The notes under the pieces were generated by a model, which was given only the letters and a program-made list of their open reading frames with translations, was not told where the DNA came from and did no database searches. DNA of 64,000 bases from Bowmanella yangjiangensis (lineage in GTDB: Bacteria; Pseudomonadota; Gammaproteobacteria; Enterobacterales; Alteromonadaceae), in contig NZ_JAFKCS010000016.1 in NCBI RefSeq assembly GCF_017255015.1, positions 39,872-103,871 of the forward strand, given 5' to 3'. This document shows, in pieces, positions 37,901 through 47,008 of the stretch. A program made the position numbers and the translations under genes. How positions within the stretch are numbered: position 1 is the stretch's first letter; each line of letters starts with the position of its first letter.

Positions 37901-38780
37901 ACCCCTTGCTCTCCTGCGTTACCTCACTCATAAGGTTGTACAAAGATTTCAGTAAAGTATCTAAATGGTCCGGCGCCTGCTCGCAGACCAAAACGGCGAT
38001 ACTCACAGAAACAGGGCTGTAACGACTGGCTAGGCTATCCAATAATTGTCTATGTAAGCGATCCAGTATGCCTTTAGCAAGATCCTGCGGGGCCTCGGGC
38101 AGTAGCAGGGCAAATTCGTCGCCGTCAATTCTTGCCACTGTGTCGCTGCTTCGCAGGGCACCTTCCAATTGTCTGGCAATTGATTGGAGCAATTGATCGC
38201 CAACCAAATGTCCTTCATGTTCATTGACCCGCTTAAAATTACCTAATGCCACAAAGGCGATACTGAAAGGCCGATGATAACGACTGCAACGCTCAATCTC
38301 GTATTCCACCATCTCGGTAAATGCACGGCGATTGGCACATTGGGTTAGTGGATCCCTGCGGGCCAATTGCCGCTCGCGGCGCAGCGCTTCGGTCAGTGCA
38401 TCCTGCATTTGTTTTACCTCGCGCATCTCGCGGATGGTACATATCACAAATCTTTCGTGATCCAATTCCAGTGGACTGAGCATTATATCTACAGGGAATG
38501 TCTGGCCATTTAGGTGCTGCCCGTACAAGGTCATTACCGAGCCCATCATTCTGCGTCTTGGGCACTGCATGTATTCATGTACATGTTTGGCATGCTTAGT
38601 ATGGTATTCGCTTGGAATCAAAGTATGCACAGGTTCGCCGACTAAAGACTGGTTGGGATAGCCAAACATCTGCTCCAGTTGGCGGTTACACATCAATATT
38701 TGCCCCTGATTATTGACTACCAGTGTCGCATCGGGCATAGCATCTAGTAGTGTACTTAGTGGCAGGGACGGGTCGAGCAT
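37869..38780 (-). CDS. PAS-GGDEF protein with degenerate catalytic site
   Basis: This 303-aa cytoplasmic protein has an N-terminal PAS domain (residues 8-125) and a C-terminal GGDEF domain (about 140-300). The signature reads DGDEF (219-223) instead of GGDEF, and the metal-binding DxD is replaced by A178-L-G180 (FVALGNFK). Family knowledge says both changes should stop c-di-GMP synthesis, so it may be a c-di-GMP/GTP sensor or scaffold rather than a cyclase. No transmembrane helix is evident. Confidence 0.85.
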   Translation of the reverse strand: MLDPSLPLSTLLDAMPDATLVVNNQGQILMCNRQLEQMFGYPNQSLVGEPVHTLIPSEYHTKHAKHVHEYMQCPRRRMMGSVMTLYGQHLNGQTFPVDIMLSPLELDHERFVICTIREMREVKQMQDALTEALRRERQLARRDPLTQCANRRAFTEMVEYEIERCSRYHRPFSIAFVALGNFKRVNEHEGHLVGDQLLQSIARQLEGALRSSDTVARIDGDEFALLLPEAPQDLAKGILDRLHRQLLDSLASRYSPVSVSIAVLVCEQAPDHLDTLLKSLYNLMSEVTQESKGSIRYCQYPQR

Positions 38781-38913
38781 CTGTTATCTCAGGCTTTCTA
38801 ACCACACTAATTGTGTGGCTACCATAGTAATATCAGCTTTCTGCCTGTTTTTTGATCTGGATCTATAAGCTTAACTGGACAGGTGGCTACTTCCATGCTC
38901 CCTGCCCAATTAA

Positions 38914-39930
38914 TTAACGACGTACCGGAATCGCCAGAGGGCGCATTGGTGCTGCATCTGCACCCTTTAGTTTGAGTGAGGCCCCTATAAATACGAACTC
39001 ATAGATTCGTTGTTTGGCCAAGGACTCCAAATTAACCAATTCCATGATTGGGATCCCTTGCTGTGCTAATAAATAAGTGTGGACTGGTACATAGTTACCG
39101 CTCACCTCAGAAGGAAAGGCTTCAAAGCTTAGGTTGTCAGCACCTACCAGCATGGCGTTCCCTTCTTCTGCCAGGTAGCGGGCTGCCTGCATGCCAAGTC
39201 CCGGGGCATTGTGCATGAACTGTTGGGCCTGCGCGTAGTTTTGCATACGACCTGTTCGAATCAGTACCACATCGCCTTTATGCAAAGATACCTGCTGTTT
39301 TTGCAAGGCCAGCTTTATATCTTCAGCGCTGATCCTGTAATTATCAGCTAATTGATCAACGCCTAAACTAGCCGCAATATCTATCATCACGCCGCGGGCA
39401 ATGATAGGCGGAAGCGTCTCTGCGCCACTGCGACGCCAGCCTTTGTCCCCTAAGTGTTGATCTGCGCTAAAGCCGTTGTAGATCTGTCCGTTCAGACCAA
39501 AATGGCTGAGGGCATCGATATGTGTGCCCGTGTGGGTATACATAGATATCGCACTGCCAGAATAGCTCACATGTTTGTTGATGGCTTCACCCTGCCCGAG
39601 CACGTTATCAACTACGGCGCCTCGGGGAGTGTGGGTCATCCATATCTGGTAGCTTGGATCACCTGCAGCCTGCCAGCTCGGCATGCCGACAAAATAGTCT
39701 ACCGACAGGTCATGCACCTCAGACCAATCAGCCTTGGCCAGTAGTTTAGTTCGGTCAACTTGTTCAATTAGGTTGAGGCGACCTAATTGATCCTCCTCGC
39801 CCCAAGGACTTTTACCAACCTGCGCATCTGCAGAAACCCAGGTGTCAGCGTTTTGATGAGCCAAACTTTGCGCCGTTAGTAATTGCAGCGCGACTAAAAT
39901 TGGCAGATTTATCAATAAATATTTGTTCAT
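38914..39930 (-). CDS. Secreted cyclase/kynurenine-formamidase family protein
   Basis: This 338-aa protein has a signal peptide (to about residue 24, SLAH) and a cyclase-family domain with metal motif HTGTHIDALSHF. Members hydrolyse N-formylkynurenine or other cyclic/amide substrates. The export signal argues against the standard kynurenine pathway. The gene overlaps the upstream DsbA-like gene by 4 bases. Confidence 0.82.
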   Translation of the reverse strand: MNKYLLINLPILVALQLLTAQSLAHQNADTWVSADAQVGKSPWGEEDQLGRLNLIEQVDRTKLLAKADWSEVHDLSVDYFVGMPSWQAAGDPSYQIWMTHTPRGAVVDNVLGQGEAINKHVSYSGSAISMYTHTGTHIDALSHFGLNGQIYNGFSADQHLGDKGWRRSGAETLPPIIARGVMIDIAASLGVDQLADNYRISAEDIKLALQKQQVSLHKGDVVLIRTGRMQNYAQAQQFMHNAPGLGMQAARYLAEEGNAMLVGADNLSFEAFPSEVSGNYVPVHTYLLAQQGIPIMELVNLESLAKQRIYEFVFIGASLKLKGADAAPMRPLAIPVRR

Positions 39931-40565
39931 ACCAGAGCACCTTCAAGCTTGTTCAGGTTGTGAAAAAGGGTATACATCTCGCCCTGTGTCAGGGTTTGTG
40001 AAATCAACCGCTGATTGTTGATATACAGGCTGGGAATAGAGCGCACACCAATTTGTCTGGCCCTTAGGTTGTCTGACTCAACGGCATGGATGATAGGTTC
40101 ACTACTCATCAACCTGGCTATTTCCGAGCGCTCGAATCCTTGTTCCGTGGCGATATCCAGCAGAGTGTCTGTGTCTGCTATATTGCGATTTTCCTTAAGA
40201 TGGGCAGTTTGAATGGCATCGAATAACTGCCAGTGACCGGCCTGACCAGCCAGAATTTCCGCACTCTTGGCTGCTAATGCTGCCTGATAGCCGCTGGGGT
40301 AATTGAAAGGTTTGGCTCGCATACCTTCAATATTGAACCGCTCCGGTTGCTCGGCATGTTGCTGACAGGCCTGCCAGTGCCGTAGGATTTCATCCTTGGC
40401 GCTTTGCATGGAGCCAAAACGGGCAATCATTTCCTGTTCATTGCGCTGCAGGACAAAGGCTCTATGTACAATTTTGATATTCAGATTCTGGGCTACCTTG
40501 CGCAGTCGCGGTGACTGCAGATAACACCAGCCGCATACGGCGTCGTGGAAAAACTCTACTTGCAT
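39927..40565 (-). CDS. DsbA-family thioredoxin-fold oxidoreductase (FrnE/HCCA isomerase-like)
   Basis: This 212-aa protein starts MQVEFFHDAVCGWCYLQSPRL, with the CxxC motif CGWC at residues 11-14. A helical insert follows and the cis-Pro loop reads RSIPSLYINN. It has no signal peptide and so is cytoplasmic, as in the FrnE group. It is coupled to the secreted cyclase gene by a 4-base overlap. The divergent or upstream LysR gene may control both. Confidence 0.85.
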   Translation of the reverse strand: MQVEFFHDAVCGWCYLQSPRLRKVAQNLNIKIVHRAFVLQRNEQEMIARFGSMQSAKDEILRHWQACQQHAEQPERFNIEGMRAKPFNYPSGYQAALAAKSAEILAGQAGHWQLFDAIQTAHLKENRNIADTDTLLDIATEQGFERSEIARLMSSEPIIHAVESDNLRARQIGVRSIPSLYINNQRLISQTLTQGEMYTLFHNLNKLEGALV

Positions 40566-40658
40566 TGTGTTTTACTCTTCTGGTTCAAGTGCAGGCAGAG
40601 TAAATAATGTCAGTCTGAATGAATAATGAGGCTTTTTTGGGTTATTGATGCAAATAAC

Positions 40659-41525
40659 TTATGTACTGAGCAGGGCATCCCGTAAGGCCATAAGTAATTC
40701 ATCATTCTTCACATTGGGATAGTAGCCTAACTGCAGGGAAACATGCCTACTTGCACCGTCGGTTAATGCCAGTTTCTGCATTACGCCTTGCGCCAAGGGA
40801 GCCGTTATGGCCCACTCTGGCAGCCAGGCAAAGCCCAACCCGGACTTTACTGCCGCCGACGCGGATGGGATATCCTGAACCGACAGGCGAAGATCGCTGC
40901 CCAGCCACCCAGAGTTGGTATTGCTGCGCAGGCCCATATCGGAAATAACAATTTGTCGGTATGGGGTTAGCGCTTCAATATTCAGGCTGGCTTCTTTTGC
41001 CAGGGGGTGCGACGAGGCGGCGACGGCGACCAGTTTAATATCTGTTAAGGGATGACTGAGGGTGTGACCGGGCAGGCGACTGGCAATGGCTAATTCAACC
41101 TGTCCGTCTTCCAGAAGTTCAGCCGCCCTGGATAAACTGCTGTGTTGAACTTTAACCTGTGTGCGAGGAAACCTTTCAAGTGCCCTGTTTAACGCTCCTA
41201 ACCATTTATCACTGGGAAGCAACACATCTACAGCAAGGCTGATGTGTCTGGCTGGTTGAGTAAAACTCATAGCCTGGTTTTCCAGATCATTAGCCTGACT
41301 GACCAGATGTTTGGCCTGGGGTAACAAGGTAGCACCAAAAGGGGTTAGTACGGCTTTTCTGCCCTGAATATCAAATAGTGATTTACCCAGCAACTGTTCA
41401 ATCTTGCGCACTCCATGGCTGATGGCCGGTTGCGTCTTAAACAGCAATTCTCCGGCCTGGGCAAAGCCTCCGCCTTCAACTACGGCGACAAACATTTTCC
41501 ATTGTTCCAGACTGATTTTACTCAT
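40659..41525 (-). CDS. LysR-family transcriptional regulator
   Basis: This 288-aa protein has an N-terminal helix-turn-helix (MSKISLEQWKMFVAVVEGGGFAQAGELLFKTQPAISHGVRKIE) and a LysR ligand domain. I start at ATG 41525 with GGAG upstream. It lies upstream of, and in the same direction as, the DsbA-like/cyclase pair, 94 bases apart. Target genes are unknown. Confidence 0.88.
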   Translation of the reverse strand: MSKISLEQWKMFVAVVEGGGFAQAGELLFKTQPAISHGVRKIEQLLGKSLFDIQGRKAVLTPFGATLLPQAKHLVSQANDLENQAMSFTQPARHISLAVDVLLPSDKWLGALNRALERFPRTQVKVQHSSLSRAAELLEDGQVELAIASRLPGHTLSHPLTDIKLVAVAASSHPLAKEASLNIEALTPYRQIVISDMGLRSNTNSGWLGSDLRLSVQDIPSASAAVKSGLGFAWLPEWAITAPLAQGVMQKLALTDGASRHVSLQLGYYPNVKNDELLMALRDALLST

Positions 41526-41591
41526 AAACCGCTCCATCCACTTGTTGCTGAGGGTTATACCGGCTTTATCGGATAACGCCAAGGGGGAATT

Positions 41592-42068
41592 CTAGTTTTG
41601 CCTGACCGGATAAGGCTGACCGCTGGCCCACTTGTGATACAGCCAGCCACTTAAGGTAATAAGCAAAGCGCCAGTTAGTACAGGTGCAATCAGGAAAGGC
41701 CAATCCTGGGCCGTTAGCATAACCACTAAAGGATTGGCTCCGGCCGGAGGATGCGTGGTTTTGGTTAGCAGCATCAAGCTGATTGCCATGCCAACAGCAA
41801 TACTCAGGCTGAGCGGCGTCATGCCCCAGGTATGCAGTACTACCAGGCCAACTAAAGTTGTCAGCAGATGGCCAAGGATAATGTTTTTAGGCTGCGCGAG
41901 CGGGCTGGCGGGTAAACCAAACAGAATGACCATGGTTGCACCAAAGGGGGCCATCAACCACAACTCATGCTGCCATTCATCCAGATGGGTTAGCACCAAG
42001 GTGCAAAGGGTGGCACCAATTCCTGCAATCAGGGCCGGGTGAGTTAAGACTAAGCGAGCAGATTTCAA
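41592..42068 (-). CDS. HPP family integral membrane protein
   Basis: This 158-aa protein has four membrane helices and the family motif THPPAGANPL. HPP proteins in some bacteria and plastids have been linked to nitrite transport; the substrate here is unknown. The promoter region carries two near-identical palindromic operators, so expression is likely under a repressor. Confidence 0.85.
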   Translation of the reverse strand: MKSARLVLTHPALIAGIGATLCTLVLTHLDEWQHELWLMAPFGATMVILFGLPASPLAQPKNIILGHLLTTLVGLVVLHTWGMTPLSLSIAVGMAISLMLLTKTTHPPAGANPLVVMLTAQDWPFLIAPVLTGALLITLSGWLYHKWASGQPYPVRQN

Positions 42069-42081
42069 AGGTTACCTCAGG

Positions 42082-42132
42082 TAGACAATTCTGTATATTT
42101 TTATGGTAGACAGATCTGTATATTTTTGTCAA
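42082..42132 (-). promoter_or_regulatory. HPP gene promoter with two repressor-type operators
   Basis: On the minus strand TTGACA (42132-42127) and TACCAT (42108-42103) are 18 bases apart. Two 16-bp sites, TAGACAGATCTGTATA (42107-42122) and TAGACAATTCTGTATA (42082-42097), lie 25 bp apart, one over the -10/spacer and one downstream. They resemble TetR/NemR-type boxes. No matching regulator gene is adjacent. Confidence 0.6.
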
Positions 42133-42256
42133 CGAAAAACAGAGTTTGTTGGCCGGAGTATCAGGCATGCCGTCAAGGTGAATTTGTCGTCTTGTCTGAG
42201 AATGAAAGCGAATGGAGGAATCGCGGCACTTTGCATCGGTACCGCGATTAGATGGA

Positions 42257-42907
42257 TTAAATGGGATGGTAGAAACGGTCGCCACGTGGCAAATAAAAGT
42301 TGTCGTAGTTGAGGCTGAACAGCACATGATGGGCACGGCCACGAATCTCATGTCGGGGTACAAAGCCGATAACTCTCGAGTCGGCGCTGTTATCTCTATT
42401 GTCTCCCAGTGCCAGATATGCATTTTCTGGTACTTGAACCGGCGGGAAATTCGCCAGGGGCTGGTGGCCGGGTTTAATGCGTACGCTATGCTCTATGCCA
42501 ACTAAGTTTTCAACCAGATCCTGCCCGTTTGTGTCTGCACGCTGGGTGACATAAGTGAGCGCTTCACCGTTGATAAACAGTCGATTATCTCGCATTTCCA
42601 CCACATCTCCGGGTACTCCCACAACCCGTTTAACTAACTGGTTGCCGGCTTTTTGTGACTCAAACACAATAATGTCGCCACGGGCCGGGTCGGCGAGTTT
42701 CTTCAGGGATATCTGGCTAAAAGGAAGACGAATATCGTAGGCCATTTTATTAACCAAAATACGGTCACCTTCGAGGATAGTTGGCTTCATGGAGCCGGTA
42801 GGAACGTCATTCCAATCCGCTACTGCGCTGCGAAACACCAGCATCAGCGCAATAAAAATCAGCAGGCCTTTGTTTTCTTTTAGCAAGGTTTTTAATTTTA
42901 GTTTCAT
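42257..42907 (-). CDS. lepB: Signal peptidase I, short form
   Basis: This 216-aa S26 peptidase has one N-terminal membrane helix (about residues 13-30), nucleophile S39 (PTGSMKPTI), general base K93 (KRVVGVPGD) and box E GDNRDNSADSR. It cleaves signal peptides on the periplasmic side. It is shorter than E. coli LepB (324 aa, two helices) and lies away from lepA/rnc, so it may be a second, specialised enzyme. I start at ATG 42907; AAGGA lies 11 bases upstream. Confidence 0.88.
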   Translation of the reverse strand: MKLKLKTLLKENKGLLIFIALMLVFRSAVADWNDVPTGSMKPTILEGDRILVNKMAYDIRLPFSQISLKKLADPARGDIIVFESQKAGNQLVKRVVGVPGDVVEMRDNRLFINGEALTYVTQRADTNGQDLVENLVGIEHSVRIKPGHQPLANFPPVQVPENAYLALGDNRDNSADSRVIGFVPRHEIRGRAHHVLFSLNYDNFYLPRGDRFYHPI

Positions 42908-43022
42908 AGTGAATTCAGTCCTTGTTACTAAGAGGCTATGAGTGCTGCTTTTGACAAAAATTCCCACCAGGGCGTGGGATAAATGTAACAAAATGCCAGG
43001 CATGCATACCTTAATCAGCCTA

Positions 43023-43976
43023 CTACTCTGTTACAACAATTTGCCCAGTGACGGGATCCCAGCGTGGGCAACCTGTTCTGTTGATATCAAAGGGACCGAC
43101 CCACCAACTGCCTATATTGGTTTCACTGGTGGGCGTGGCGATACTGACCATACGCATTGGCCAGTCTGTGCGTGATGGCGCTATCTCAATCAGACCTTGC
43201 ACAGCTGCTTGTTTGAGCAGGGCCCAAAACATCAAATCGCCAAGGTGAGGCAAAGGTTCAAGCTTTAGTGTCAATTCGCGAAATAGCTGCCCACAAGTGC
43301 AAGGGCCTTTGTCCCGAAGCATCTGCAAGGTTAACTGTAAGGTCAGGCCAATGCCGCAGTCTGTCCAGGGCAGTTCTTGCATTTGCCGTTTCAGCGCAGC
43401 AGCCAAAAACGGCAGTGCTTGTGTGCCCTGACGAATAATGCGGTTTAGCTCGCTCAGATTGCCCTGCTCAAAGGCATACCACAGCTTACTTGCCTCCTGG
43501 TACTGAGCGGCAGATACCACCTGACGCTGTTCAGTGTATAGCTGTTCTAGCTGATCCGGGGAAAGCTGACCCAGGCCGATAAATGGTTCGATGCCTGCAA
43601 AGGCAGAAATACAAATAAGCTCCAGACGAGTCCCCAGATTGGCATCCGCCAGTCGGGTTAACAAATAGGCAAGGATAAGCTGGTCATAGTTGTCATGCTC
43701 AAACCACAAGACGATATGGGCATACTGAGAAACCGAGCAAAGGCGCTTGTACGCTAGCGCTTGTCGCTGTTGCAGGTCAGCCAGGGGTATTTCATAGTGG
43801 GTTGACAAGAATGCATTGCGTCTGGCTGTCCAGTCACCGTCACCGCCAACCGGTCCCTGGCAAAAAGGATCAGAAAATTCCAGAAAATCGCCGATAAAGC
43901 CGGCTGCCTGAAGGCTTCGTTGAATATCGCTGCCGCAGCGAATATGCAAAGTGTTTGGGGTATCCAGGGTGGTCAT
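43023..43976 (-). CDS. DUF1835-like protein
   Basis: This 317-aa soluble protein resembles the DUF1835 family: N-terminal LHIRCGSDIQRSLQAAGFIGDFLEFSDPFCQGPV and LWFEHDNYDQLILAYLL. No catalytic function is known to me. It has five or six cysteines, two close together (GPCTCGQ). It stands alone, divergent from the lipoprotein gene at 44146. Confidence 0.7.
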   Translation of the reverse strand: MTTLDTPNTLHIRCGSDIQRSLQAAGFIGDFLEFSDPFCQGPVGGDGDWTARRNAFLSTHYEIPLADLQQRQALAYKRLCSVSQYAHIVLWFEHDNYDQLILAYLLTRLADANLGTRLELICISAFAGIEPFIGLGQLSPDQLEQLYTEQRQVVSAAQYQEASKLWYAFEQGNLSELNRIIRQGTQALPFLAAALKRQMQELPWTDCGIGLTLQLTLQMLRDKGPCTCGQLFRELTLKLEPLPHLGDLMFWALLKQAAVQGLIEIAPSRTDWPMRMVSIATPTSETNIGSWWVGPFDINRTGCPRWDPVTGQIVVTE

Positions 43977-44145
43977 GGGGCAGATTGATTTAGGATTGTA
44001 TGGCCTACAGCGTAGGAGACTGCTTCCGGCTGCTCAAGAAAAATTGCTGGCCTGTGCAAAAAAGCTGGATAAGATTGGATTGTATCCTATACCAGCTTCT
44101 ATGCTGTTTATAACGCGGCGGGTCGTTTCGATAACTGAGGTGTGC

Positions 44146-44952
44146 GTGACGCGATATCTAGTGTTTTTTGTGTTTTTACTCTGCGGTTGTCAGGTTTCCC
44201 AAACGGTTTCGCCACAGGTGGTTATTTATACTTACCACTCCGATCCCCCATTTTTCCTGCCGGATCAGCCAACCGATCTCAGTCGAGCTTGGGTTGACCG
44301 CTTCAATCAGTGGCAGTCTAAAATTCAACTGCGAGTTGAGCACATAGAAAGAGGTGTCTTGAATCAACGGATTGAAGAAGGTAACCCCTACCTTATTTTA
44401 TGGGCCAATCCGCTGTTCTTTATCAGCCGGGACCCCATGCTTCTCTCGTCTGATACGATTTTTTGGGATGCAGATATTCTGGTTAGCCGTAAGCAGCAGC
44501 CAATTGACTATCACAGGCCGCCCGACCTGATTGGTTATCGTTTAGGTGGGCGGCGAGGCTTTTACTATAAAGGGCTGAATGAACTGAGTGATGAGGGCAA
44601 GTTAACGCGTATTGATGCTGACAACGATAATCAGAACTACGAGCGGCTGCTCCGGCAAGAGGTTGATTTGTTTATTATGCAGCGCTCAGCTTGGTACTAC
44701 TGGCGAAGTAACGGCTTGGATGAAACTTTGTTGTATGTGGCCAGTGAGCCTCACGACGGCTATTCCCGCCACGTGCTGGCAAGTGCTGAATATGCGGAAT
44801 TACTGCGCTTGATAAACGAGTTTATTGCGGTATCCAGGCAAGATGCAATGTGGCGAGCACAACTGATGAAGTGGGGCGTGGAGGGTTTGATGAATCCTTT
44901 TGAGCTGGAGTTGGAAGAATTACTGGATGCTGATGTGGACAAGCAAAGATAA
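44146..44952 (+). CDS. Periplasmic binding-protein-like lipoprotein
   Basis: This 268-aa protein starts at GTG 44146 (TGAGG 5 bases upstream), giving MTRYLVFFVFLLCGC with a lipobox-like LLCGC. The body resembles an extracellular solute-binding domain (family 3): VVIYTYHSDPPFFLP..., LIGYRLGGRRGFYY, VDLFIMQRSAWYYW. A longer in-frame extension to 43951 would bury this signal and run into the divergent gene. No transport or signalling gene is adjacent, so the partner is unknown. Confidence 0.7.
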   Translation: MTRYLVFFVFLLCGCQVSQTVSPQVVIYTYHSDPPFFLPDQPTDLSRAWVDRFNQWQSKIQLRVEHIERGVLNQRIEEGNPYLILWANPLFFISRDPMLLSSDTIFWDADILVSRKQQPIDYHRPPDLIGYRLGGRRGFYYKGLNELSDEGKLTRIDADNDNQNYERLLRQEVDLFIMQRSAWYYWRSNGLDETLLYVASEPHDGYSRHVLASAEYAELLRLINEFIAVSRQDAMWRAQLMKWGVEGLMNPFELELEELLDADVDKQR

Positions 44953-45028
44953 CGGCGAAGTTAAGGATGGCGTTAAACGTATGATCCGGGATTTGGTCGC
45001 AAGTTGCATAGTATCTACTTGATATTCT

Positions 45029-45073
45029 GGGTAGTCTTCTTGTGAGGTCAAAATAACAATTAAAGGACTACCC
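45029..45073 (+). promoter_or_regulatory. Inverted repeat enclosing the M28 peptidase ribosome site
   Basis: GGGTAGTC (45029-45036) can pair with GACTACCC (45066-45073), extendable by two more pairs. The 3' arm includes part of the AAAGGA ribosome site and ends 4 bases before the ATG, so the hairpin could hinder translation start. Confidence 0.45.
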
Positions 45074-45077
45074 GCAA

Positions 45078-46760
45078 ATGAAACGATACTTTCTTCCTTT
45101 AGCCTGTTTATCTGTCGGTGCAGTACATGCCGCTGATTTGGATATGGCGAATAAGATCCGCAATGAGGGTTTTTATAATTCTCATGTGATGCATACCTTA
45201 GAGCACCTGACCGATAAAATCGGCTCCAGAATTACCAATTCTCCGCAGATGGATGAAGCCAACCGCTGGACCATGGAGCAATTAAAGAGCTGGGGATTGA
45301 AGAACGCACATCTGGACCCCTTCGATTTTGGCCGAGGCTGGTCTCATGATTCAGCCAGCATCAATCTGATTGCGCCTCGTGACGAGTCTTTGCACGGTAT
45401 TCCTGTGGCCTGGACGCCGGGCACGCAAGGCCGCATTGAGGGTGAAGTGGTCATGTTGGATGCGGTGACTGAAGCGGAGTTACAGCAGTATAAAGGTAAG
45501 CTGAAAGGTAAAATCCTGTTAATGGGCGATCCACCACCTATCGGCAAACCGAAAACCATTATTTTCGAGCGTCACGACAGCAAAAAGCTCAGCGACCTGA
45601 AAGAGTTTGACCCAAGCCGTCCCGCCAGCCACGAAGGCTGGATGACACCAGCGCGTAAAGACAGCCGCCTGCAAAGCTACAACTTCAACAAGGCGTTGGA
45701 AGCCTTTTTGGCTAAAGAAAAAGTGGCTGGGGTGATCTATCGTTCCAGCCGCCAGGGTGGTTTGGTCAGGGTATTTGGTAAGAGCCACAGGGTTGGTGAA
45801 ACCTTCCCGGTACCGGCAATTATCATTGAGCAGGAAGATTACAGCCTGCTACAGCGTATGTTGGATCGCAAGGAAACCCCTAAGCTTGCTCTGGATATCA
45901 AAGCCAGGTTCCATGACGAGCATACCGATGCATATAACACCATTGCTGAGATTCCTGGCTCAGACAGTGATCCTGAAATTGTTATGGTAGGTGGGCATCT
46001 GGACTCCTGGCATGCCAGTGACGGCGCAGTAGACAATGGCGTGGGTGTTGCTGTGGCGATGGAAGCGGTGCGTATCTTAAAAGCATTGGATGTTCAGCCC
46101 AAACGCACTATACGCATTGCGTTGTGGTCGGGTGAAGAGCAAGGTTTACACGGCTCACGTGCCTATGTGGAAGAGCAATTTGCCACCCGTCCAGAGCCAA
46201 CTGACAAAGCAGAGCGTGCGTTACCCCGCTATTTGTGGAAAAGTCCTGGTTGGCCAATTGAAACCAAGCCTGCCTACGACAAACTGTCTGTCTACTTCAA
46301 TATGGACAATGGCAGTGGACGATTCCGCGGTATTTATACCGAGGGTAATGTGGCGGTCAAACCCATGTTCAATGATTGGTTCGGCCCTTACACCGACCTG
46401 AGCACCGGTGCAATTTCGAATCTGTCCACCGGCGGCACGGATCATGAGTCTTTTGACGATGTTGGTTTGCCTGGTTTCCAGTTCATTCAGGATCCATTGG
46501 ATTACAGCACCAGGTTGCACCACACCCATATCGACTCTATTGATCACGTCATTGAAGACGACCTTAAGCAGGCCTCGGTGATTATGGCTGGTTTCCTCTA
46601 TGAAGCCGCGATGGCCGATGAGCGTATGCCGCGTAAGCCTATTCCGGCAGCCCCTTCCAAGCTCAAGCAAGAGCGTCAGCAACTGGAAACTGAAAAAGAG
46701 CGCCGCACCCGCGAGCGTGATGCACGTCAAGCCCTGGATACCAAACCCTACGGTATCTGA
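45078..46760 (+). CDS. Secreted M28-family metallopeptidase
   Basis: This 560-aa zinc aminopeptidase-type enzyme has a signal peptide (cleaved near VHA-ADL, residue 19), a PA-type insert (about 110-290), and the M28 core: GGHLDSWHASDGAVDNG (zinc ligands), WSGEEQGLHGS (catalytic Glu) and a late zinc His in HHTHIDSIDH. It ends in a charged Lys/Arg/Glu tail. A terminator follows. Likely peptide degradation in the periplasm or outside. Confidence 0.92.
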   Translation: MKRYFLPLACLSVGAVHAADLDMANKIRNEGFYNSHVMHTLEHLTDKIGSRITNSPQMDEANRWTMEQLKSWGLKNAHLDPFDFGRGWSHDSASINLIAPRDESLHGIPVAWTPGTQGRIEGEVVMLDAVTEAELQQYKGKLKGKILLMGDPPPIGKPKTIIFERHDSKKLSDLKEFDPSRPASHEGWMTPARKDSRLQSYNFNKALEAFLAKEKVAGVIYRSSRQGGLVRVFGKSHRVGETFPVPAIIIEQEDYSLLQRMLDRKETPKLALDIKARFHDEHTDAYNTIAEIPGSDSDPEIVMVGGHLDSWHASDGAVDNGVGVAVAMEAVRILKALDVQPKRTIRIALWSGEEQGLHGSRAYVEEQFATRPEPTDKAERALPRYLWKSPGWPIETKPAYDKLSVYFNMDNGSGRFRGIYTEGNVAVKPMFNDWFGPYTDLSTGAISNLSTGGTDHESFDDVGLPGFQFIQDPLDYSTRLHHTHIDSIDHVIEDDLKQASVIMAGFLYEAAMADERMPRKPIPAAPSKLKQERQQLETEKERRTRERDARQALDTKPYGI

Positions 46761-46767
46761 TTATCAG

Positions 46768-46795
46768 CCTCGCAGCATGTGCTGCGAGGCGTTTT
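46768..46795 (+). terminator. Rho-independent terminator after M28 peptidase
   Basis: CCTCGCAGCA (46768-46777) is complementary to TGCTGCGAGG (46780-46789), followed by CGTTTTC. It begins 7 bases after the stop codon. Confidence 0.82.
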
Positions 46796-47008
46796 CTCCC
46801 AGCAGAATTAGCCACAGCGAGCAAAGCCATTTTGGTTCGTTGAAGGACTGCATCGGCTATTAGTCTCTATTTTCCTGAAGTTTGTCTGGCATCACTGTTT
46901 CACTATGAAAAGATAGTTTATTCTCATTGCGATCGAAATGTTGTAATAAATAATTCTTTGTTGTAGCTTTGTTAATGAGAACACGCTGCATTACAGGAAA
47001 AGAACATC

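Noticed and set aside
42103..42505. Plus-strand frames over the lepB 3' end and HPP promoter
   Set aside because: Low-complexity shadows with no ribosome site; the strand is occupied by lepB and the HPP control region.
46900..46945. Fur-box-like sequence before the first TonB receptor
   Set aside because: ATTCTCATT is present, but no second half at the right spacing; this receptor type is usually not iron-regulated.
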